Shown: one piece after another, positions 36,905 to 49,300 of the stretch
Numbering within the stretch: position 1 is the first letter of the stretch
Layout of the letters: every line of letters starts with the position of its first letter
Origin: Myxocyprinus asiaticus
Lineage: Eukaryota > Chordata > Actinopteri > Cypriniformes > Catostomidae
NCBI RefSeq assembly: GCF_019703515.2
Contig: NC_059351.1
Span: 17,577,501-17,641,500 of the forward strand
Direction of reading: 5' to 3'
Length of the DNA: 64,000 bases
Position numbers and translations under genes: made by a program
The notes under the pieces: generated by a model
Database searches by the model: none
What the model was told of the DNA's origin: nothing
Seen by the model: the letters and a program-made list of their open reading frames with translations, nothing else

Positions 36905-37785
36905 ACGTGTTTGCAACGTGCATTGATTTTTAGATTGCTCGGGCATTTTTCTCAACCCATGGGTTGTGATTTCATTGGTATCCATGCAGTGCGTTCATGC
37001 ATTTTTCTGATATGAGAAGTGAGTGCATGCATGCAGTGGTGGGTGCATTGACACCATGGCATAATGGTTGGATTAACCTTAAGTTTTGATTGATGGCTAT
37101 GCAAAATTGGACATCAAGTTGGACTTTAACTCTTGAAAATGGGTCACTTGGACTTGGGGGTTGTGTCAGTTGACAAATAAATGGGTAGTTGACAGAAAAT
37201 GGCACACTTCACCTTTAAGTGAACTGCAAAACACAATTGAAAATTGTGAGATTTAAAAAAAAGAAATGCTGAGCAGCCACTACACTAAAATACATATTAA
37301 TTTAACCTAAAATCTTGATGTTGAAAAAAAAAAAAAAAAAAGCGTTCATGGACATGTTACCTGCCCATTTTTGTAATGTAAAGTGATAGTAGGACTTAGT
37401 TGGTGAAAGTAGGTGCATGTAAGGTAGACAGCATTTGGCCTTGCTATTGACTTTCAATCAACTAAATAAATAAAAAATGCTCAGAGACCAACATTTGATC
37501 TCAATATAGCATAGCTCATATGGCCTTGGTGCTCTGTAGAGCTAAGTGATCCTAAAGGCCAGACTTCTACCTCTAGAGCAGAGAATATTGCTCACAAACC
37601 ATGTAATCCCCAGTCAAGTGGAGAGAAATAGGCCAGAACAGCAGAAACCATTCTCAGTTCTCCTATGCTTTGACAGGCCTACAAGACTTCACATTCCCTA
37701 GAATAGATTTTGCAGCTTTTCACCATTTGTTATGCCTCTCATGTGACAGATTGTGCTCTAGCTTGTGTTTAGAATTGACTGAATG
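36905..37785. other. Intronic DNA without recognised features
   Basis: Several GTGCATG/TGCATGCATG words occur near 36996-37030, and an A run at 37326-37341. No coding or mobile-element signature. Confidence 0.4.
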
Positions 37786-37791
37786 TTGATG

Positions 37792-39380
37792 CAGTAGCGG
37801 TTTTAACCACCATGCAAACCATGCAGTTCCGTAGGGCCCCGGACATTGGGTTGGGGGGGGGTGTTTGGTTGGGCTGCTCCGGTAGGAAAGCTCAGCAAAA
37901 ACCACAAAAAAAAAAAAAAAACCTGTTTCGCCCATGAGTTAGGGGTCGTTTACACTGAATGCTTTTTTGTGTGCGTCTGCTCTGTTTTTCCATTGTTTTT
38001 CTATGTAAACACGCTGGACAAACATACTTGACTGCTGCACCGTGTCTTGCTGTTTCTTCAGTGTCTCATGCAGGACCGGCACATTTTTAGACACTGTGTC
38101 AAGTTGAAAATAACTTTAAGTCGGGGGCCTGGGTAGCTCAGCGAGTACTGATGCTGACTACCACCCCTGGAGTCGCGAGTTTGAATCCAGGGTGTGCTGA
38201 GTGACTCCAGCCAGGTCTCCTAAGCAACCAAATTGGCCTGGTTGCTAGGGAGGGTAGAGTCACATAATGTGTGGTTCTCGCTCTCAGTGGGGCGCGTGAG
38301 TTGTGCGTGGATGCCGCGGAGAATACCGTGAAGCCTCCACACATACTATCTCCGCGGTAACGTGCTCAACAAGCCACGTGATAAGATGTGCGGATTGACG
38401 GTCTCAGACGTGGAGGGAACTGAGATTTGTCCTCTGCCACCCGGATTGAGGCGAGTAACTACGCCACCACGAGGACCTAGAGCGCATTGGGAATTGGGCA
38501 TTCCAGACTGGGGGGAAAAGGGGAGAAAAAAAATAAAAAATAAAAAATAACTTCAAGTCTCAAAAACGCATGTCGAGTCACCTGCATTCTGTTTCAGTCA
38601 TTGCGCTGTGTCTAGATTGTTTTTAGCGCAGTTGTCACAAAGATTTAACGCTTTGAACAAGTTCAGGTTGCGAAGAGGTGACTGTTACAATTTTTAACAT
38701 TTATTCCAGATTATTCTGCACCAAGCAAAGTTTCAGCGCTTGATAAACTGCAATGTTTTTTTGTTTTCCTTCTGCTCTAGTGTACTGAGGGGCTGCTATG
38801 CCTTGTGTGTTTACTGTTACGAATGTTGCCTACGATACTTCCATAAAATACAGCCTTTTGCAGCATGGTGAACAATACACTTCAGTATTAGAATATAAGC
38901 TCCAGGTGAAAGTAAAATAAATAAGAATATATTACTATTGGATACAACAAATCCTCAAAGCAATAGTAATACTGTGTCGTACTGCATTATAATGAAAAAC
39001 TGGACAACAATGAATGATTGTTGGGTTTATAATAATAATAAATAACAACTGAATTCCAAAATGTTAGTGAGTGAAGTTGTAGGTTTTGCACACCCTGTTC
39101 ATTAAAAAAAAAGTGTTTTGTAAAAATATATGTTGGTAAATATTGCTTTTTTTTATCACTGCATTGTCAAAAAAAAAAAAAAAAAAAAAAAAAACTGGAA
39201 AACATGCATTAATTATCTTGAACTAGAAGTTTACTTCATTAAACATTTTGAATGTACTTGACTACAACGGCTGATAGGATGAATTTAAAATTATGATTTA
39301 AAATCAATTTTAAAATTTTCAAAATGGGGCCCCGGGTTGGTCAGTTGCTTGGGGCCTCAGAAATTGTAAACCTGCCCCTG
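37792..39380. mobile_element. hAT-type non-autonomous transposon with nested SINE
   Basis: The left end CAGTAGCGGTTTTA and the inverted right end CAGGGGCAGGTTTA are imperfect terminal repeats. The flanks TGTTGATG (37784-37791) and TGCTGATG (39381-39388) form an 8-bp target duplication with one mismatch, as for hAT elements. GGGCCCC blocks lie near both ends. No transposase frame is seen in the 1.6 kb. A SINE with its own target duplication sits inside, so the SINE is younger than the hAT insertion or arrived while the element was active. Confidence 0.8.
38123..38543 (+). mobile_element. tRNA-derived SINE, copy 3 (well preserved)
   Basis: It begins GGGGGCCTGGGTAGCTCAGC, with an A box, a B-box-like GAGTTTGAATCC, the body word GACTCCAGCCAGGTCTCC and the closing GGGGAAAAGGGGAG plus an A-rich tail. 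It is flanked by AAAATAACTTTAAGTC and AAAATAACTTCAAGTC, a 16-bp target duplication with one mismatch, typical of L1/L2-type reverse transcription. Confidence 0.93.
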
Positions 39381-39680
39381 TGCTGATGGTTGGGATTGTG
39401 TTGACCTTTACTGCAGGAGTCTCAGATGTCTCTAAGACAAAGTCAACATGAAATTGAAATCAACACATTACGGAAGTAAAATGGGTTGCGAATGCTGTTT
39501 CATGTTTGCTTTAAGTAATATGTCAGTCAACATATTGACTATTTGTACTCAAAGGTCCAGGTTATTTAAAAAATGTATGGCTGTTTTGTCAGAAAAAAAC
39601 ACACAAATCTTCATAAATTTGATTTAACCAGACAAAATCAATAATTTTTTTTTTTTATATGTGGCTCAAGTTGAAAAGTG

Positions 39681-40393
39681 TTAAAGGAATAGTTCATCCA
39701 AAAATGTAAATTCTCTCATCATTTACTCACCCGCATGTCATCCCAGATGTGTATGTCTTTCTTTCTTGTGCATAACACAAACGAAGATTTTTAGAAGAAT
39801 ATCTCAGCCCTGTAGTTCCATACAATGCAAGTGAATGGTGACCAAAACTTTGATGGTCCAAAAAGTACATAAAAACAGCATAAAAGTAATCCATCAGACT
39901 CCAGTGGTTTATCCAATGTCTTCTGAAGCTATCTAATCGATTTTGGGTGAGAACAGACCAAAATGTAACTCTTTTTACACTAAACATCTTGACATTGCAG
40001 TCTCTAGGCATGATCATGATTTCATGCTCGATTACACTTCCTAGTGTACATGCGTGCTAGATGGCACTAGGAAACTACTGATGTCAAGATTGATAGTGAA
40101 AAGGGAGTTATTTGTTTGGTCGGTTCTCACCCAAACCCATTGGATTGCTTCAGAAGACATGGATTAAACCACTGGAGTCATACTGATTACTTTTATGCTG
40201 CCTTTATGTGCTTTTTGGAGTTTCAAAGTTTTGCTCACCATTCACTTGCATTGTGAGGACCTACAGAGCTGAGATTTCTTTGTTTGTGTTCTGCAGAAGA
40301 AAGTCTTAAACATCTGGGATGGCATTAGGGTGAGTCAACTCAATGATGAAATAAATAAAAAATTGGGGGGGGGGTGTTGAACTATCCCATTAA
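39681..40393. mobile_element. Fold-back MITE family A, full copy
   Basis: TTAA lies at both ends (39681-39684 and 40390-40393). The left end TTAAAGGAATAGTTCATCC is mirrored by TTGAACTATCCCATTAA. The arms, about 330 bp each, carry mirrored words: CAAGTGAATGGTGACCAAAA and its inverse TTTTGCTCACCATTCACTTG, TTTTGGGTGAGAACAGACC and GGTCGGTTCTCACCC. The centre holds CACTTCCTAGTGTACATG and GCACTAGGAA. Frames on the minus strand are by-products. TTAA targets suggest piggyBac or Kolobok machinery; that is inference. Confidence 0.9.
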
Positions 40394-40394
40394 G

Positions 40395-41091
40395 GAGTGA
40401 TTGTATCATCACAAGATACAATACAGAAAAAAAGTTATTTGCCTGAAGCCCTTCCATCAACCATCACATGCCCTATAGCCATGACAGAGGATATCCAAAA
40501 AAGCTCACCTTGAAAAGACTGTCAGTGTGATTCACCTACTCCTGTGGAGAAGGGTGACTGCAATATTGGACACAGAATAGAATGGCATCCCATTGAAACC
40601 AAATGACGATTCTGGAACTTATGGGATACAGTGGCAAATCAGACTATTCTGGAGTGCTTTTGTCTCGTAGCATCTATTTTGGGACTTCGGGGAATGTGAA
40701 ATGTCTTTTGTTCTCATCGCTTTCATTTCAGCTGTCTGGTATTTTTAGACCTTGAAATGTTTGGTATTGAAATCTTGCTTGCAGCTGCAAAAACATGTTG
40801 TGGCAAGAGAAAAAGAATGCCTTTACAAGATGTTTTCCCCTGTTTAATGCAATAATAAATTGTGGGATTGGGCAGTATGACCAAATATTATATCACAGTA
40901 TAAGTAATTTTAAGTCATGACATCACAGTTTTGGTGGAAGTGTAACTTTTTTTTTCCTTCTTCTTTCTTTCTTTCTTTCTTTTTTTTCTTTTTTTTTTTA
41001 GATATTAAATAACAATGTGGTTATTCCTATTTTTAGGAAATTTTTCCTAATTAATTAAATACTTTGCAAATGAAAGGTATTTGATCACATT

Positions 41092-41165
<74 letters not shown>

Positions 41166-41890
41166 TCCTTTTTTAAAAAAAATTTGGAACATAATAGATG
41201 CAAACCAAAAGATGTGACAACAACTGAATGATAAATCTGCCATCAGTGAAAAAAAAACACTTTATTATTATTATTATTATTATACTACATTATATAAAAT
41301 AAGCCCAAAGTATTATTTGAGTTTCCGTTCATGATATTTCAGTCATTTTATGGTGCTAAGTTAATGGTGCTTCCCAGATGTTCATATGGCAGGCAAGGAA
41401 CTACTAATAAGCATTGGAAAAATGACTGACAAGCACAAATGGAAAATGCCACTTTTCGGCACCTTGTCTTTAATACATTTAATTGATGTCCTAATACTTT
41501 AATAACAGTTAGGATGTGTTTGAGCCCTACATTATAAGAGATTCTTATTTTTCCAGGGCAGGATTGTAATCAGGATGTGGTTAAGACAATATTTTTGTAC
41601 TTTGGGTCTTTGAAAGATCGGATCCACCACAGACGTCTTCCTCATACAGCCTCAGGCCAGAGCATACTCTGTAACTTATACTGTAACGACTCTCTATAGA
41701 GCCTAATGCACTGTGCTAGGGCAGCACATTGTGTGTTTCACAGTATCAACTACTTACAGGAATGCTCCTCTAAAGTCATTACGTTGCTTTCTTGACTAAA
41801 TGCCCTGAGGAAAAGTTGAAAGGAAAGTCTAAGAATAAACCAAACCCAGTTTAACCCATACCTCACGTCTAGCCAAACCTTGATTCAAAG
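40395..41890. other. Intronic DNA with CT-rich and (TA)n tracts
   Basis: A CT-rich tract with a short CTTT run (about 40949-41000), a TA run of about 30 units (41100-41160) and an ATT run (41265-41284). No gene or complete element was seen. Confidence 0.6.
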
Positions 41891-41892
41891 CC

Positions 41893-42127
41893 TTAAAGGA
41901 ATGGTTTACCCAAATGAAAATTATGTGATCATTTACTCACCCTCATGCTGTTCCAATCCTGGATGACTCGCTTTATTTTGTGGAACACAAAAGGAGATAT
42001 TAGGCTGAATGTTAGTCTCAGTCACCATTCACTTTCATTGTTTGGTGACTGAGGCTAATATTCTGCAAACTGGGTTTGGAACAATATGAGGGTGTGCAAA
42101 TGACTGATGAATGAACCATGCCTTTAA
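41893..42127. mobile_element. MITE family A, short copy
   Basis: TTAAAGGAATGGTTTACCC at the left and GAATGAACCATGCCTTTAA at the right form inverted ends abutting TTAA. The interior mirrors TTTACTCACCCTCATGCTG with GAGGGTGTGCAAATGACT. At about 235 bp it is a deletion derivative or separate sub-family of the 713-bp copy. Confidence 0.85.
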
Positions 42128-42424
42128 AGCCAATGTGAAACACCATTTGCAACCTATTTTACTTTAATTCTAAGTAAAACAGGATAGGCAATGATAAAAA
42201 AAAATGCAGGGCGGAGCTTGATTTTTTCCATAATACTTGATTGGATAGTGAAAAGTGGTTGTTACATACTGGAATGGAGCCTGGTTGGTCCAGGGCAGGA
42301 GAACCTTCTGAAAAGTAAGAGAGATTTGTGACATAAGTTATCAAAATGCAAATTTGAGCATTTTTATGAACAATTACAACACATATTTTTCATTTGGAAT
42401 AGCCTAATGTTTAGAGGTAAAACA

Positions 42425-43441
42425 GTGCAATTCAATGCATGTTAAGCTAAGTCTACAACATTTTTAGCATACTGTATATTTTCCTCTTGTCCATCGTTTA
42501 TTTATTTTTTAAAAAGAAGGAAAAATCACAGTTACAGTGAGGCACTTACAATCAAAGTGAATGGGGCCAGTCCATAAACATTAAAAACACACTGTTTTAG
42601 TATAGCCACAAGACATGAATATTATTCATTTTAAAATGATTTTAGTGTGATACAATCTCTTATCGCTTACAGGCTTTACTGGTTGTGATATAATGAGATT
42701 TTTTTTTTTACAAATTTTATCCCCTTTTCTCCTCAATTTTGGGATGCCCAATTTCCACTACTTGCTAGGTCCTCAAGGTGGCGCGGTTACTCACCTCAAT
42801 CCGAGTGGCGGAGGACAAGTCTTCTGAGCTTCTGAGACAGTCAATCCATGCATCTTATGACATGGCTCACTGTGCATGACACTGCGGAGACTCACAACAT
42901 ATGGAGGCTCATGCTATTCACGATCCACGCACAACTTACCATGCGCCCCATTGAGAGTGAGTACCACTTAATCACGACCACAAGGAGGTTACCCCATGTG
43001 ACTCTACCCTCCCTAGCAACTGGGCCAATTTGTTTGCTTAGGAGACCTGGCTGGAGTCACTCAGCACACTCTGGATTGGAACTCGCGACTCCAGTGGTGG
43101 TAGTCAGCGTCAATACTCGCTGAGCTACCCAGGCCCCCCACACTGATAAGATTTTTAAGGGATTTTGTCACACTAAAGTCATGTTAACCTGTTTAATATT
43201 TATATGTTGTGGTTATAATTTTGAAACAGCATATATTTTAATTTTTATGGACTGGCCCCATTCACTTTCCTTGCAAGTTGTATTAGTATAAATTGTATAA
43301 GTTGTAAAGTTCCACTGTAAAACTGCTTTTTTGTTTTTATAAACGAGGGATGAGTGAAATATTTTTTTGTGGCAAACAACATTATACCACAAATGCTGTC
43401 AATTGAGCTTAATTTGTATTGAACCTGGATCATTCCTTTAA
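42425..43441. mobile_element. MITE family B copy containing a SINE
   Basis: The left arm has TTCAATGCATGTTAAGC and GTGAGGCACTTACAATC. The right arm has GGCCCCATTCACTTTCC, CAAATGCTGTCAATTGAGCT and ends ATCATTCCTTTAA at a TTAA (43438-43441). The SINE at 42705-43138 lies between the arms. The left terminus is eroded. Confidence 0.8.
42705..43138 (-). mobile_element. tRNA-derived SINE, copy 4 (minus strand)
   Basis: Opens with ATCCCCTTTTCTCCTCAATT (tail) and ends at GAGCTACCCAGGCCCCCC (head). Same body as the other copies. Its right flank matches that of copy 2 at 14240. Confidence 0.88.
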
Positions 43442-43444
43442 TAA

Positions 43445-43835
43445 ATTAAATAGGATAAATTTTGATTTCATGTTGACTTTAAAGAGAAACAACTAAAGTT
43501 AAACATGCATCAACCAGTTGCCCCATTTCTGCAATTTTACTGCGCCCATATTGCAAGCCCTTCGAAATCTATCCTGTGTCACAGAACCATGCACCAAGCT
43601 GCAGAACAACTGCTGCAGTCGCATACTTATGAGGATTGACAGGAGGCACTAAGCAAAACTGCAAAGCGTGCATATTCCACGCTGCAGTCTCCTGCATCCA
43701 AGTCTTAGGCACTCTTAAACCCTTGTAGCCCAAAAGCCTGAAAGAGACCGAAAAGAAGAATCCATATTTTCAAATACTTCCCCGGTTTTGAAACCCGCAA
43801 AACCATCTTTGAGCCAAGCTTGGGCCAGTCCAGGC
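43445..43835. other. Intronic DNA without recognised features
   Basis: No coding or mobile-element signature recognised. Confidence 0.4.
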
Positions 43836-43837
43836 TG

Positions 43838-44085
43838 GGGCCATGAGCTCTCATATATCTGCCTCCTTCTTTAGGCCTGTAGAGCCGAGCATATTCCCAT
43901 TACTGTAGGCGATGACTGCTGAAATGCGTATTATGTAATTCTCCCAGCACCACGGCAGCTTTCTTACAGAGAGCAAGTTGGCCGCCGGAGAGAGCCAAAC
44001 CCAACCCACTCTTGAAGGCACATCAGCGTGAAATCTTAAAGAGGTTTCCGGATAATGCGGCTCCATGGCCCACGTCTTCTCGCCA
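43838..44085. promoter_or_regulatory. Candidate conserved non-coding element in intron 1
   Basis: A complex, repeat-free block with CCCATTACTGTAGGCGATGA, TATTATGTAATTCTCCC and GGCCGCCGGAGAG. No frame is convincing. Called from composition only. Confidence 0.3.
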
Positions 44086-44303
44086 GGAGACAGACCATAT
44101 GGATCATTTCGTAAAATACACAGAGTTTTTATCTTAGGAATATTTTATAGACTTTTTATTTAATGTGTGTGAGATTCTCTAGTCTCTGGCAGGGCTGGAG
44201 AAGAAAATGTGTCCTTTGGCTGCCTTGCTTTCAATAGCAAAATCTCAATAGAGTCTCTAAAGGGACTCTATTGAGTAATTAATGTATGTATAAAATTTAT
44301 GTA

Positions 44304-45775
44304 AACTCAGCAAAAAAATAAATGTCCTCTCACTTTCAACTGCTTTTATTTTCAGCAAACTTAACATGTGTAAATATTTGTATGAACATAAAAAGATTCA
44401 ACCTAAGACATAAACTGAACAAGTTTCACAGACATGTGACTAACAGAAATGGAATAATGTGTCCCTGAACAAATGGAGGGGGGGGGGGTCAAAATCAAAA
44501 GTAACTGGGTGTGACCACCAGCTGCATTAAGTACTGCAGTGCATCTCCTCATCATGGACTGCACCAGATTTGTCAGTTCTTTCAGTGAGATGTTACCCCA
44601 CTCTTCCACCAAGGCACTTGCAAGTTCTCGGACATTTCTGGTGGGAATGGCCCTAGCCCTCACCCTCCAATCCAGCAGGTCCCAGATGTGCTCAATGGGA
44701 TTGAGATCCGGGCTCTTCGCTGGCCATGGCAGAACACTGAAATTCCTGTCTTGCAGGAAATCATGCACAGAACGAGCAGTATGACTGGTGGCATTGTCAT
44801 GCTGGAGGCTCATATCAGGATGAGCTTGCAGGAAGGGTACCGCATGTACATCTTCCCTGTAACGCACAGCACTGCGATTGCCTGCAATGACAACAAGCTC
44901 ATTCCAATGATGCTGTGACACACCGCCCCAGACCATGACGGACCCTCCACCTCCAAATTGATCCCGCTCCAGAGTACAGGCTTCGGTGTAAGGCTCATGC
45001 CTTCGACGATAAACGCAAGTCTGACCATCACACCTGGTGAGATAAAACCGTGACTCATCAGTGAAGAGCACTTTTTGCCAGTCCTGTCTGGTCCAGCGAA
45101 GGTGGGTTTGTGCCCATAAGCGACGTTGTTGCCGGTGATGTCTGGTAAGGACCTGCCTTACAACAGGCCTAAAAGCCCTCAGTCCAGCCTCTCTCAGCCT
45201 ATTGCGGACAGTCTGTGCACTGATGGAGGGATTGTGCGTTCCTGGTGTAACTCGGGCAGTTGTTGTTGCCGTCCTGTACCTGTCCTGCAGGTGTGATATT
45301 CGGATGTACCGATCCTATGCAGGTGTTGTTATACGTGGTCTGCCACTGCGAGGACGATCAGCTGTCCTTCCTGTCTCCCTGTAGCATTGTCTTAGGTGTC
45401 TCACTGTATGGACATTGCAATTTATTGCCCTGGCCATATCTGCAGTCCTCATGCCTCCATGCAGCATGCCTAAGGCATGTTCACGCAGATGAGCAGGGAC
45501 CCTGGGAATCTTTCTTTTGGTGTTTTTCAGAGTCAGTAGAAAGGTCTCTTTAGTGTCCTAAGTTTTTATAACTGTGACCTTAATTGCCTGCCGTCTGTAA
45601 GCTGTTAGTATCTTAATGACCGTTCCACAGGTGCATGTTCATTAATTGTTTATGGTTCATTGTACAAGCATGGAAAACATTATTTAAACCATTTACAATA
45701 ATTATTTGTATTTTTACAAAAATATCTTTAAAATACAGTGTCCTGAAAAAGGGACATTTCTTTTTTTGCTGAGTT
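44304..45775 (-). mobile_element. Tc1-like transposon, near full length
   Basis: The left end AACTCAGCAAAAAAATAAATG and the inverted right end AACTCAGCAAAAAAAGAAATG (one mismatch in the first 21) are bounded by TA on both sides (44302-44303 and 45776-45777), the Tc1/mariner target. A DD34E transposase gene fills most of the interior on the minus strand. The length of about 1.47 kb fits a complete element. The terminal repeats diverge after about 25 bp. Confidence 0.95.
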
Positions 45776-46360
45776 TATAAAAATAAACATGCAAACCATA
45801 ACAACTTTCATCATTCACCCATCAAATCACATAGTGCTCCCCTGTGAGATTTTTTTCTTTACAGTGTTATTCTGGTGCCTCTTGGAGCACCATTTTTACA
45901 TTTTCAAAGCATTTAGACTTAAAGGATTCACATGAAGTTGTTGAAGTTTCTCACAGTGACCTTCAAAAAAAGCAGCCATGCAGCTGTGACAGTACCATGG
46001 TAAAGGGATGGTAATATTATGGTATTTTGATAGATACCATAGTATTTACATGATAGGTATCTGAAGTATCTCAGCACTCTGAGTGTTCTTTTTTAATTGC
46101 CAAAGCATCTGGAACCTTTTGAATGAAACTTAATTTAGTTAACAACTTATTAGGACTAGTTATTAGGACTTTTTAGGACAAGTTACTTATTATAGGACTA
46201 GTTATATCTGTCTGACTGTATCCATGAATAGACTACTTTACTGAGTTTGGACAGTGCTAGTAAATTGTTTTGTTTCCTACTCCATAACAAGCATTGTTTC
46301 CTTTAATCGGGCTCTTAATGATTTAAGTAATCTTTAGGAATATCTGAAGGCAAACAGTGT

Positions 46361-46398
<38 letters not shown>

Positions 46399-49300
46399 CA
46401 TTCGAACAGAACATATATTGCACAGGAGGAAAAATGTGTCAATAATTTATCCATAAGTCTTGGAAGTCCAGACTTACTGTAAAAGCCCTTCATGTATTTG
46501 CCCATATTTTTACAGTGCAATGCCATATAAGCACAGTTGAGACCATGGATGGCTCCTCATTACTGTGGTAAGGTTAATGTAGCAAGTCTTTCTAAAAAAA
46601 AGAAATTCTAAATAATAAATTAGTAGTATTTGTTATAAAAAAATAGTAGCCTAAACACATTTAGAAACTTTAACTAACTGCCACAGTTGTAATAAAAGTG
46701 AAGTCTAATAAGATTGCTTAATTTAAAACTTAACATATTTATACAGTACATTTTATATCAAAATACCACAGATACTGTTACTGCTGTAAACTTGTGACAT
46801 TTGAGTAAGGGTGATGTGTAATTTGAAAAACTTACCCTCTCTTTTCCTTCTCAGTGCTGTTTATAATGTTGGGGCTTTCTGTTCAAGAGGTTTGACTGCC
46901 TCCACAGTGCTTAAAACTAGAAAATTCTCATTAGAATTCAAATGGATTGCATATATTTTGTCATCTGCACCATGATATCGAGGGAAGCCCGGTGTCTCAC
47001 TTGCATAAGTAATCCGCTCTGTTATACTGTAAGTTGATGCGCGCACTCCAGGAATACAGTAGAACGAAGCAGAGCAGATCATTTCACGTGCGCAAGTGGT
47101 TCTGTGATGGCTCACGTGAAAACCAGGCTTTAATTGCACAGCGCAAATGTGTCTTTCAGACGAGATGTATATTTTGCGTGCGTAAAGCCCCAAACACGGG
47201 ATGAATATCATTTAATCAACTCATCACCTAGGCGGTTCATCTGAAAGAGGCATTTGCACTGCACGGCTGAAACCTGGTTTTCGCGCAAGTGTGCCGTGAG
47301 CCATCACAGTACCACTGCCACAAGTGAAGTGATCTGCTCTGGAGTTCCGAACAGAAAACATTCGGGTTTAGACCAAAATCATTCGGGGCTCAAGCCCCAA
47401 ATGTTTTGGCCTAGTGACACCTCTGAATCAAATCGAAAATTCAAGTAAATTAGGTTTATACACCTAACAACTCCTACTCTAATAATGGGTAGAAATAAAG
47501 CTATTTTCCAGATAATATTGTAATCATTTATTTTGGCTTTAGTTTTGCCAACAATGTGTCGTCTATGATAGTCTATAATTTAGGATATGAAGTATATGAA
47601 GTCTATAACACAATGCTTGCTATTTTTCACACACAGTATAAGTCAGTCTTTATACATGAAAATATATAGACCTAGCTGTCTTTATATTTTAGGAAGGGGG
47701 TCCCTTACAATGCAATCATCATATTTAAGGGTCCTTGGCATCAAAATGTTTGAAAACCTCTGATTTAGACTAATTGTTCTCAACTGGAGAGTCATGACCC
47801 AAAGAATGGGTTATAGGTCTGTTTTTAAATGGGTCGCGGACAGCAGATAAAAAATAAATAAAAAAATGTCAATGAAAGTAATCAAATTAAACTAACCATA
47901 TCATCACGAATTGTTAAGATAAATATATAGGCTTATTGATTTTTCAAAGGGATGAGAAAAAGCTTCTCATATATTTTGTTGTTGACAGCAAAGGTTGTCC
48001 GACCAATCAAATTTGACTGTATTTTGGTGGGTCGTGACCCAAAAATGGATCTCAGGTCTGTTCTGATATAGTCGCAGACAGAAAAACACAATGCTGATTG
48101 GAAATAATAAAATGCAACTAACCATAACCATATAATTGCACATTTTTAGGACAGCTAAATAAATTGGCTTATTGAATTTTTGTATGGTACTGTAGGAGAA
48201 AAGGTCAAAGGTTATCCGGCCAATCAAACTCTACTGTATTTTGGAGCAAATTCATCTGCGCATTTGAAGTTAGCCAAATTAGGCAGATGGCATCATGGAC
48301 AGGTTACGTGGCAAGCACTCATATTTTAAAATGATACGAAAATCTAAAGAAAATTCAGGTTCATTTGTGTTGACCACAATATTTTTGTACCTTGAATCAT
48401 TAATATTATTTTAATTCCTTATTATTTTTATTTAATTTTATGTTAAATTGTAATTTTATTTAATATTAATACATGTTGAAATTATATTTTAAAATTGAAA
48501 AAATGACATTTGATTTTAAGGAAGATTTTGTAAATTTTTGTATGATAATATTGGTGCTGTTGGGTCATCACTTGATGTCCAATGCAAAGCCAGCTGATAA
48601 CCACTGATTTAAACATCATTAGTTGTATTGTAATTGCGAATGCTTTGTTGCATCTTAACCACTTATTCCAAAGTAATGTACATCTCCAGATTCATGCATT
48701 CACACTCTTTGCTTGATTGCACACCGCAAGATTGAGTCCTCTACATTATCAGATGTGCTGGCTCGTGCTTAACTACATCACAGTCCCCATTTATCATCGA
48801 AACCAGCGACAGATTTTTGGATAACACACCATGTAATGGAGCTGAAATTATCTGGTTGCTTGAGATAACATCAGCGCACTGATCCCATTGCCACTGACAA
48901 GCATCAGTAATTGAAAATGACAAAGCAGTAGCACTCTCAATCTCATGAGTAAATTCTGGGACTTATTACAATATAGTTGTCATGCAGACCGCATGGCTAC
49001 TGTATAAAGCCAGTTGGCTCAACTGATACACCTACAGTATAAAAGGCGAAATGTTCTTAAATATGCAGAGATATCTTTAGACTAAGTTTTCTCCCTATAC
49101 CTTCTGACAGGTTCACTTCTGCAGGTGGATTTCAGGTGTGAAAGCGAAGCTCGCAGCATTGCCCATTTCGTCAGTGGCTAAGTCACTTGTTTCGACTCCC
49201 GCAAAGTAGGCATATGGTGCTGTCTCAAGATTAATCAAGAAGCTGGTTGAATTTGGCTCCTGCTTGACACATTTGTCAGCTTCTGATAATTTAGCAAATG